64,000 nt of DNA from an uncultured Butyricicoccus sp. (lineage in GTDB: Bacteria > Bacillota > Clostridia > Oscillospirales > Butyricicoccaceae): contig URFQ01000002.1 of NCBI GenBank assembly GCA_900547195.1, forward strand, positions 1 to 64,000. The letters are read 5' to 3'. The translations under genes were made by a program, and so were the position numbers. The notes below the pieces were generated by a model. The model searched no databases, was not told the origin of the DNA, and saw nothing but the letters and a program-made list of their open reading frames with translations. Shown one piece after another: positions 57,848 to 64,000 of this stretch (position 1 is its first letter; the number at the start of each line of letters is the position of its first letter).

Positions 57848-58405
57848 TTATCCCGCCAGATGCAATGCAATGCCCACGACCGCAGAGGCCGCGATATAGA
57901 CGATCGGGTGTTTATTAAATTTCTTGACTGTCACATACAGAATCACAGCCAGCGCTACCTGCGGCCATCGGATACCGGCCGGCAGGCTGACTGCTGCGGG
58001 GGCAAAAAAGGTGGATTTGACCACCAGGAACCCCGCTGCCGCGATCAGGCCGGTGGATGCCGGACGCAGGCCGTAAAACAAATCATCCACCAGGCGGCTG
58101 TCGCGAAAACGTTCGAGAACGCGCGAGATCAGGATAATGATCACAATCGAGGGCGCGATTAGGCCGACGGTGGATGTGACGGCGCCGACGAGGCCGTCGG
58201 TGAGAAAGCCGACATAGGTGGCAGCATTGACGCCGATCGGTCCGGGCGTGGATTCGGAAACCGCAATGAGGTTCGTGATATCGGTATGCGTGAACCAGCC
58301 GGTTTTGTCGGAAATATCATAGAGGAAGGGCAGGGTGGCCAGTCCGCCGCCGATGGAAAACAGGCCGACTTTGAAGAATTCGTAAAACAGGCGCAGGAGG
58401 ATCAT
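57848..58405 (-). CDS. Chromate transporter, half-size subunit 2
   Basis: A 185-residue membrane protein of the CHR family, with FFKVGLFSIGGGLATLPFL and VSESTPGPIGVNAATYVG. Short-chain CHR proteins come in pairs encoded by adjacent genes and act together to move chromate or a related oxyanion; many homologues probably have other physiological substrates. Its ATG overlaps the stop of subunit 1 by four bases. Confidence 0.92.
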   Translation of the reverse strand: MILLRLFYEFFKVGLFSIGGGLATLPFLYDISDKTGWFTHTDITNLIAVSESTPGPIGVNAATYVGFLTDGLVGAVTSTVGLIAPSIVIIILISRVLERFRDSRLVDDLFYGLRPASTGLIAAAGFLVVKSTFFAPAAVSLPAGIRWPQVALAVILYVTVKKFNKHPIVYIAASAVVGIALHLAG

Positions 58406-58971
58406 GCGTTTCCACCTCCCGGCGCACGGCCGAGCGCGCGCAGGACAACGCCCGCAATACCGGAGAGTACGACCATGACCACCGGGGAGACGTCTAGGCC
58501 CGCCAGATCAAGCGCCACAGAGCCGCCGAACACGGCGAGGAAGATGCCGAGCGTACCGCGGCTGACGACCGATTTTTTCCATAGCTTAAGCACCGCGTTG
58601 AAGATCAGCACGCAAACGCACACGCTGATGCCCGCAAACGCATTCTGCACGGCCGGATACTCGGCAAAATTTTGTAAACAGGCCGCGATGATCGAAATAA
58701 TGACCAGCGAGGGGAATGCGACGCCGAGCGTGGCGATCACGCCGCCCGCCACGCCGCGGCGACGGTAGCCGATGAAAGTCGCCGTATTTACGGCAATGAC
58801 GCCGGGGGTGCACTGGCCGATTGCATAATAATCGGCCAGTTCCTCCTCAGTCGCCCAATGGTACCGTTCGACGATTTCGCGCTGCAGCATGGGCAGCATC
58901 GCGTAGCCGCCGCCGAAGGTCAGCCCGCCAATGCGCGCAAAAGTGAGAAACAGGGTGATGAGTTCCTTCAA
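58402..58971 (-). CDS. Chromate transporter, half-size subunit 1
   Basis: A protein of about 189 residues of the same family, with GGLTFGGGYAMLPMLQREIV and YYAIGQCTPGVIAVNTATF. The start is taken at the TTG (58971) that follows AAAGGAG and gives the usual MKELITLFLTFARIG beginning. A longer frame from 59022 begins inside the likely -10 element TATAAT. The pair sits just left of the recombinase gene in the element. Confidence 0.88.
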   Translation of the reverse strand: MKELITLFLTFARIGGLTFGGGYAMLPMLQREIVERYHWATEEELADYYAIGQCTPGVIAVNTATFIGYRRRGVAGGVIATLGVAFPSLVIISIIAACLQNFAEYPAVQNAFAGISVCVCVLIFNAVLKLWKKSVVSRGTLGIFLAVFGGSVALDLAGLDVSPVVMVVLSGIAGVVLRALGRAPGGGNA

Positions 58972-59021
58972 AACAAGGTCAGCTCCTTTATGGGTCTTAT
59001 CTTTTTCATTTCCATCGACCA

Positions 59022-59053
59022 TTATACAGGACTGCCCTTCATTTTGCCAGACG
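59022..59053 (-). promoter_or_regulatory. Probable promoter of the chromate transporter pair
   Basis: TATAAT on the minus strand (near 59022-59027) with CTGGCA about 18 bases upstream as a weak -35. Confidence 0.5.
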
Positions 59054-59083
59054 TCACCGGGTAAATTTCCCGTTCAGACCGGG

Positions 59084-59123
59084 TTATCCACAGATCTTGC
59101 AGTATTCCACAGAGTTATCCACA
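59084..59123. promoter_or_regulatory. DnaA-box cluster at the 3' end of the recombinase gene
   Basis: Two perfect boxes (TTATCCACA at 59084-59092 and 59115-59123) with a degenerate box (TATTCCACA, 59103-59111) between them, all in the same orientation. The right box forms the last three codons (Cys-Gly-stop) of the recombinase. Confidence 0.75.
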
Positions 59124-60668
59124 AAATATAGGGGCGTCTTGCGGGTCTCCCCAAAAAGTAAGTTCGAGCGCGTGCTCGCTGACCATGACGCGCGCCAGGA
59201 TCACGTGCGCGATCTGTTTTTTTTCCGCAACCGAGTAGCCCGGCCACTCGTCCGGGACCGCGGCAAACAGCGCGTTCGGATCCGGCCCTGCGTCCGCGTA
59301 CAGCATTGCGTCACGCCGCCGCCGCAGGGCGCCCAGTGTTTGTCCGGCCTCGTGGATTTGCCCGGCCAGCAGGCGCACCACATCCGCCTCGTCCACCAAG
59401 GCAAGGTTGCGCGTCAGGCGGTCGAGCTCTATTTCCCGCGCGGTGATCTCGATTTCGAGCCGGTTGGCCTCGGCGGAGGGCGGGCGCTTTTCACAGGCCG
59501 TCGCGTCGCGCAGCCGGGCGAGAAAATCAAGCACATAGGGTTCGGCCGCGGCTTCAATTTCTTCCAATGTCATGGTACGGCTGCGGCCCGGGCAGACGCC
59601 CTGCTTGCGCCCGCCGCAGTTGATGTAATGCCCGCCGCCGGGGCGCGGCACGACTGTAATGGCGTATCCGCATTTTGCGCACTTCATCAGCCCGGAGAGC
59701 CAGCTATGCGTGCCCGCGCTGCTGTTTTTGAGCGCTTTGTTGCGGTCAAGCTTGTGTTGAGCCTCCAGCCACAGCGCCGCGTCGACCAGCCCCTCATGCG
59801 GAGCCAGCGTGATAAAGCTGCGCGCCAGATCGGAAAACTTGCGCGGGTTTGCCCCGCGGGACGCGGACGCGCGCGGGGCGTAGCAGTAGCAGCCGTGCGC
59901 GCCGGTATAGGCCTCAATGGGATCGTTCATCGTTGCGCCTTTGCCGCGCAGGTATCGGAAGACTGCCGCATCCGCGCGCACAAAGGCGGGGTTGCGCAGC
60001 AGGCGGCCAAGCGGGAGCGTGCTCCATGCGCCGCCCGTGCGGGTGGGAACGTCCAGCGTGTTGAGCCGCCGCGCGAGCGTCCCGAGCGACTGGCCTTCCC
60101 GTACATAGGTTTCGTACATCCACTGGACGCGGCCCGCCTGCGCCGGGTGCGGCACATAACAGGCCGTGCGGTGGCCGGCGTGCACGGTTTCCCCCTTGCC
60201 GAAGCCAAAGGGCGGCCGCCCGCCGAGGTACATGCCGGTTTTTGCGCGGCCAAAATAACTGTCCGTGACGCGGCGCTGGATGGTCTCGCGCTCAAACTGC
60301 GCAAACACCATCAGGATCTGCGCCATGACCGTGCCGGACAGGCTGTCGTCGAGCGTGATCCCGTCGGTGCACGACTGGAACTCGACCCCGTGGTCGGATA
60401 GGGTCTGGCACAGGCCGGTAAAATCGTGTACGCTGCGGCTGATGCGGTCGAGGCGGTAGGCGAGGATTTTTTCCACCCGCCCCGCCTTCACGTCGGCCAG
60501 CAGCCGCTGGAAGGCCGGACGGTCGGTGTTTTTGCCGGAAAAGCCCTTGTCGGTGTAGGTTTCGGATACCTCCTCCGGTGCGAGCCGGGCGCGGCAGGTC
60601 TCGATTTGCAGCTCGACCGAAATGCTGTCCGCCTTGTCCACCGACTGGCGGGCGTAAATGGCCGTCAC
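59115..60668 (-). CDS. Large serine recombinase (site-specific integrase)
   Basis: A 517-residue integrase. The N-terminal resolvase domain has the nucleophile motif YARQSVDKADSISVELQ (Ser at residue 9 or 10) and YRLDRISRSVHDF. The recombinase domain follows (about 160-260). A zinc-ribbon (CAKCGYAITVV and CGGRKQGVC) leads to a C-terminal coiled coil. Such enzymes join attP and attB through a central dinucleotide without host factors; excision needs a directionality factor. The GTG start overlaps the stop of a 40-codon ORF. It is the expected integrase of the element and the attL/attR junctions fit its chemistry. Confidence 0.95.
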   Translation of the reverse strand: MTAIYARQSVDKADSISVELQIETCRARLAPEEVSETYTDKGFSGKNTDRPAFQRLLADVKAGRVEKILAYRLDRISRSVHDFTGLCQTLSDHGVEFQSCTDGITLDDSLSGTVMAQILMVFAQFERETIQRRVTDSYFGRAKTGMYLGGRPPFGFGKGETVHAGHRTACYVPHPAQAGRVQWMYETYVREGQSLGTLARRLNTLDVPTRTGGAWSTLPLGRLLRNPAFVRADAAVFRYLRGKGATMNDPIEAYTGAHGCYCYAPRASASRGANPRKFSDLARSFITLAPHEGLVDAALWLEAQHKLDRNKALKNSSAGTHSWLSGLMKCAKCGYAITVVPRPGGGHYINCGGRKQGVCPGRSRTMTLEEIEAAAEPYVLDFLARLRDATACEKRPPSAEANRLEIEITAREIELDRLTRNLALVDEADVVRLLAGQIHEAGQTLGALRRRRDAMLYADAGPDPNALFAAVPDEWPGYSVAEKKQIAHVILARVMVSEHALELTFWGDPQDAPIFCG

Positions 60669-60787
60669 GGCAGTTTCCCGTGGCGCGGCAGCGGCCGTTC
60701 AAAGCCCGCGCGGATGCGCGCCACGCGCGCCTTGAGCACGCCGGGCGGCTGAGCATGCTCAGAAACCGTTTGAATGGTCACCGTCAT
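60665..60787 (-). CDS. Small 40-residue ORF coupled to the recombinase
   Basis: A basic 40-residue peptide (MTVTIQTVSEHAQPPGVLKA and on to HGKLP). Its ATG overlaps the stop codon of the asnB 5' fragment (ATGA) and its stop overlaps the recombinase GTG (GTGA). No family is recognised. Size, charge and position would suit a leader peptide, or at most a candidate recombination directionality factor, but nothing proves it is translated. Confidence 0.55.
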   Translation of the reverse strand: MTVTIQTVSEHAQPPGVLKARVARIRAGFERPLPRHGKLP

Positions 60788-62217
60788 GCCGCCGCACCCC
60801 CATATCCGTTTGCAACGCTTCCTTCGAGCAGGGTCGCCATAAACCAGCGCAGGTTCAGGAGGAACATTTCCCGCATGCGCGCATCCTTTTTGCTGTCGCC
60901 GGGCAGCTTATCGGCTGCGGCGCAGGTGTCTAAGTAGTGCTGCCGGACAAATTCCGCGCCGTGCTCGACCACGCCGTCCTTAAGAAGGCTCAGCCGGAAA
61001 TCCACCGACCGCGACCAGGGGAAGGTGTCCTCGAAGAGGATTTCCTCGCGATGATACCACGGATAGCCGCCGAACAGCTCATCGGCGCATTCGCCCGACT
61101 GGCAGACCGTAAACTGTTTTTTCACGGCTGCGCAGAACAGCAGAAGCGAGGAATCCACATCCACCATACCGGGCAGGTCGCGCGCGTCCACGGCGGGCAG
61201 CAGGGCGGCGCACAGCGCTGGGTTTTCGAGCACGACCTCATGGTGCTCGGAACCGATCGCATCGACCATCATGGTAATATACTCAGAGTCACTATTTGGC
61301 TGAAATAAACTTTTTGTAAAGTATTTGTCGTTGTCACGATAATCGACCGACCAGGTATGCAGCTGCTTGTTTTGCCGCTGGTATGCGCGCGCAGCCAGCA
61401 TGGACAGGATGGACGAGTCCAGCCCACCGGACAGGAAAGTGCACAGCGGCACGTCGCTCACGAGCTGCCGCGTGGCCGCATCCTCAATGAGCGTGCGCGT
61501 GTGCGCGACGGTCTGCTCGGGCGTGTCGGTATGCTCCGCCGCGCGGAGCGTCCAGTAGGGCTGGGTGTGGAAGCCTTCGCGGGTCAGTACCGCGTAATGG
61601 CCGGGCAGCAACTCTTCCATGCCCTCGAACACGCCGAAGCCGGGCGGACGTGCGGGCCCGAGCAGCAGAATGGAGCGCAGGCCGTCCGCGCCCACACGCG
61701 GCTCGACGTCTGGATGGCACAGCACGGTCTTAATCTCCGAGCCGAACACCAGCCCGTCTTTCAAGCGGCTGTAAAACAGCGGCTTGACCCCCAGGCGGTC
61801 ACGGCAGAGCACAAGGCGCTGCGCGGGTTTGTCCCAAAGGGCAAAGGCATAAATGCCATTCAGCCGCTCAAACGCGGCTTCTCCCCACTCCAGATAGGCG
61901 CGCAGCAGCACCTCGGTGTCCGAATGTCCGCGGAAACGGTGCCCTTTGGCGAGCAGCAGCACGCGGATGTCCTCGGTGTTATATAACTCTCCGTTATAAA
62001 TCAAGATAATATTTCCATCAGGCGAAGACATTGGCTGGGCGCCGCCTGCCGGGTCGACGACAATCAGCCGCCGGTGCACAAGTAGGGCGTTGTCGTCCAG
62101 GTATTCGCCGCCCGCGTCCGGCCCGCGCGGGGTGAGCGTGCGCGCCATGCGCCGCCCCACATCGGCCAGTGGGCGCGCCCCCCGGCCGTAGTCGATCAGT
62201 CCGCCAATTCCACACAT
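60784..62217 (-). pseudogene. asnB: 5' part of interrupted asparagine synthetase gene
   Basis: 477 codons encoding the N-terminal glutaminase domain (MCGIGGLIDYGRG with nucleophile Cys2) and most of the synthetase domain (PP-loop FLSGGLDSSILS, and QSGECADELFGGYPWY). The protein runs in frame to MATLL, then 16 residues encoded by element DNA, and stops. The ~144-residue end is at 37,546-37,980. The truncated product may keep glutaminase activity but should not make asparagine. AAAGGAG lies 11 bases before the ATG. The stop codon overlaps the next small ORF. Confidence 0.93.
60800..60825. other. attR: right attachment junction of the integrated element
   Basis: The half-site CCATATCCGTTTGCAAC (60800-60816), seven bases, then the crossover dinucleotide TC (60824-60825). 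Sequence to the right is asnB. It mirrors attL. Confidence 0.9.
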
Positions 62218-62290
62218 GTGTTGATCAGCTCCTTTGCACAGTTACTCCTATCAACATATGCGCGCGTGCGGGAAAAGAGACAAAAAAGAA

Positions 62291-62311
62291 GGAACCCGGA
62301 ACGGGTTCCCT
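62291..62311. repeat. Left copy of the duplicated terminator hairpin (element C)
   Basis: GGAACCC, GGAAC, GGGTTCC stem-loop, 21 bases, repeated exactly at 62580-62600. On the minus strand it is followed by a U-rich tail (TTCTTTTTT), making it the working terminator of the dehydrogenase gene. Confidence 0.9.
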
Positions 62312-62579
62312 GAGCTGTTCGAAAAACTACGTTTTTCGAACAGCCTTCGATCGAAACCACGCTTTCGATCGAGTATTCCGGCGGCTGCGCGCGCCCTTAT
62401 GGGCGCACTTGCCGTCGGTTTGTTAACGCTCATTTTATCGCCGCAAAGCGGCAGAATGATGTCAGCGGCCTACGGGCAAAACCCACGCACATGTCGCGGG
62501 TTTTTATGGGTTTCGCCGCTTGCGGCGAAACCCTATTTGAAGCGCGCTGCGGCGCGAAGGACTTTTTAGACAAGCTGAG
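62312..62579. repeat. Hairpin-rich element C, inserted after the dehydrogenase gene
   Basis: A 268-base noncoding segment whose ends read GAGCTGTTCGAAAAACT and the complement of AGCTTGTCTAAAAAGTCC. Most of it equals element B in inverse orientation. It carries about 55 extra bases near 62423-62478 that include another small stem-loop (GCCGC/GCGGC). No gene is supported in it. Confidence 0.85.
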
Positions 62580-62600
62580 GGAACCCGGAACGGGTTCCCT
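62580..62600. repeat. Right copy of the duplicated terminator hairpin (element C)
   Basis: Identical to 62291-62311 and 11 bases from the stop codon of the dehydrogenase gene. Confidence 0.9.
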
Positions 62601-62610
62601 CAGAAAAGGC

Positions 62611-64000
62611 TTATTCGCCGCAATATTTGATGAGCGTTGCACGGATGGCGCCCGGGCCGGCGATCAGCTCGGCAAACATCTCGGTGACACGGTCCGCGAG
62701 GCCGACCTCATACAGGTTTGCGCCAAAGATGGGCTTGGATGACAGCAGCGGGTAGAGCTGCTTTTCCTTTGCCGGTTCGCCGCCCAGCGTGATGCCCTCC
62801 AAAAGCTGATCCAGATGGGGCAGCAGCGGGTCGGGGCTGCGTTCAAACGGCTTGCCGTTGTCATCCACACCGAGCAGATAGCGCAGCCAGCCCGCGAGGA
62901 CGAGCGGGATATAGGTCAGGTTCGAAACGCGGTGCATGGGGATGGGCGAGTTATAGTAGGCATACAGGGTTTCCCCAAACCGGATGGCCAGCTTCTGGGA
63001 GGTATCGGTTGCGGTGCGCTGGGGGGTATCGGGCAGGAAGGGGTTCGGGTAACGCTCGCTGAGCACCTCGTGCAGGAACTCGGATGGGTTGAGCACGCCC
63101 GGGTCTTCGACCATGGGCATGGCTTCGTCCATGCTCATATGGGTGATCAGGGAAACCAGCTGCGGGTCTTTCATCTCCGCGTGCACGGTCTGATACCCGA
63201 GCAGGCAGCCAAAAATGCCGAGCGCAGTGTCCATGGGGTTCAGGCAGGTGCAGGCCTTCATGTGCGCCGACCGCTCGACGATCCGGCGGTTTGTAAAGAT
63301 GATGCCGAGCTGCTCGAGCGGCGGATGGCCGTTCGGGAAACTGTCTTCAATGAGCAGATACTGCGGGCGCTCGGTGTTGACAAAGGTCGCCGCATAGGTG
63401 CCCTTGGCAGTCAGGAACGGGCGTACGCCCTCCAGGCCGTCGGCCTCCAGCTGCTCGGTCACACGGTTGTCCGGGTGCGGGGTGATCTTATCGATCATGG
63501 ACAGAGGATAGGTGATCTCCTGCGTCAGCCAGTTGTAGTCGTCCTCGGAAATAAACCCGCCGTCCTTCCAGGCCTCGGCCATGTCGGTCATGGCGCGGCG
63601 CAGGCGAATGCCGTTGTTCTGGCAGTTGTCCAGCGAAACGAGCGCGAACGCGGGCGCGCCGGCTTCGCGGCGTTTGAGGCACAGGGCGGCGAGCCGGCCG
63701 AAGAACGAGGCGGCGGCCGCTTTGGGGCCGACCGCGGCATCCCAGGCGAAATCGGGTACAAAATTGCGCTCCGCGTCGCGGATAACATAGCCCTTTTCCG
63801 TGATGGTCATGGTGACCATCTGCAGGGAAGGCGCACAGAAAATTTCGGCCAGGCGGTCCATATCCTCGCTCATTTTGAGGCTTTCGGTGACCGATGCGAC
63901 CACCTCTTTGGCGATGTGGCCGTCCGCGTACAGGGTGGCGATGATGGATAGGTTATCGTTCGCGCGGTATACGCGGTCGATCAGCTCTTCATCATAACCC
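62611..64000 (-). CDS. Mannitol dehydrogenase family protein (fructuronate reductase-like), 5' end outside window
   Basis: At least 462 residues of a long-chain polyol dehydrogenase; the frame stays open to the window edge, so the N-terminal NAD-binding start is missing. Visible features include SLDNCQNNG, YPLSMIDKITPHPD and the C-terminal catalytic helical domain (ACTCLNPMDTALGIFGCLLG). UxuB-type members reduce fructuronate to mannonate, others act on mannitol or altronate (UxaB). The substrate cannot be set from this part. The sugar-acid operon at 25-33 kb makes a hexuronate role attractive but is not evidence for it. Confidence 0.9.
   Translation of the reverse strand, partial: GYDEELIDRVYRANDNLSIIATLYADGHIAKEVVASVTESLKMSEDMDRLAEIFCAPSLQMVTMTITEKGYVIRDAERNFVPDFAWDAAVGPKAAAASFFGRLAALCLKRREAGAPAFALVSLDNCQNNGIRLRRAMTDMAEAWKDGGFISEDDYNWLTQEITYPLSMIDKITPHPDNRVTEQLEADGLEGVRPFLTAKGTYAATFVNTERPQYLLIEDSFPNGHPPLEQLGIIFTNRRIVERSAHMKACTCLNPMDTALGIFGCLLGYQTVHAEMKDPQLVSLITHMSMDEAMPMVEDPGVLNPSEFLHEVLSERYPNPFLPDTPQRTATDTSQKLAIRFGETLYAYYNSPIPMHRVSNLTYIPLVLAGWLRYLLGVDDNGKPFERSPDPLLPHLDQLLEGITLGGEPAKEKQLYPLLSSKPIFGANLYEVGLADRVTEMFAELIAGPGAIRATLIKYCGE

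Larger units (their letters stand above)
37979..60825. mobile_element. Integrated element of 22,845 bp with serine recombinase, inserted in asnB
   Basis: The two halves of asnB flank this interval on the same strand. Both junctions share TC, each separated by exactly seven bases from a 17-base half-site, and the half-sites are inverted with 16/17 identity. Recombined, they give a symmetric attP of about 50 bp, the usual form for large serine integrases. The recombinase gene is 155 bases from the right end. No relaxase, conjugation or phage structural gene is present. The cargo covers proteolysis, efflux, sugar import and chromate transport. Confidence 0.9.

Noticed and set aside
37979..60825. 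Prophage or conjugative element
   Set aside because: No capsid, portal, terminase, relaxase, coupling protein or type IV secretion gene is present; only the recombinase marks mobility.
62234..62569. Coding frames across hairpin elements B and C (also 52361-52669)
   Set aside because: The frames change between the two copies and follow the inverted repeats; conservation is of stems and not of protein.

Overview
The window is bacterial chromosome, GC-rich and gene-dense, from a Firmicute of the class Clostridia. An Oscillospirales-type gut anaerobe is my best guess, from the protein sequences, a pyruvate:ferredoxin oxidoreductase and a spore-type cell-wall operon; no marker here fixes the genus. 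It contains the replication origin. Around 9.6 kb lie DnaA boxes, six TAG DnaA-trio repeats and an AT-rich stretch. The classical origin genes diverge from there: dnaA, dnaN, an S4-domain gene, recF, a remB-like gene, gyrB and gyrA on the minus strand, and rpmH, rnpA, yidD, yidC, jag, mnmE, mnmG, rsmG, noc, parA, parB and serS on the plus strand. Five parS sites are spread over 8.4-37.5 kb, one of them forming the core of a terminator palindrome. Extra DnaA-box clusters lie before mnmG, inside rsmG and at 59.1 kb.

From 24 to 34 kb an IclR regulator converges on a sugar-acid operon: a LarA-like (DUF2088) epimerase candidate, a GntP permease, a two-subunit UxaA-type dehydratase and pyruvate:ferredoxin oxidoreductase. 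From 33 to 37.5 kb are a DUF4261 protein, a SpoIID/peptidoglycan-binding operon and a UPF0303 protein.

The main discovery is at 37,979-60,825. The asparagine synthetase gene is cut in two: its 5' part is at 60,784-62,217 and its 3' part at 37,546-37,980. A large serine recombinase sits just inside the right junction. Both junctions share a TC dinucleotide, each 7 bases from a 17-base half-site, and the two half-sites are inverted repeats with 16 of 17 matches. Joining the gene at TC restores an in-frame 608-residue synthetase with a normal TLLDRKDRM motif. The interval is therefore an integrated element of 22,845 bp. Its cargo is a subtilisin-like protease, a zinc alcohol dehydrogenase, an RND efflux operon with two TolC-like proteins and its TetR regulator, a URO-D-like protein with a sodium symporter and an AraC regulator, a ribose-type ABC importer, a two-part chromate transporter and the recombinase. 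The asnB fragment, a 40-codon ORF and the recombinase overlap stop-to-start, so recombinase translation may depend on the host gene.

A second discovery is a family of small hairpin-rich elements at 34.3, 52.4 and 62.3 kb. Each is bracketed by two copies of the local terminator hairpin, as if it inserts into intrinsic terminators and duplicates the stem-loop.

After the element the window ends with the asnB 5' part and an incomplete mannitol-dehydrogenase-family gene.
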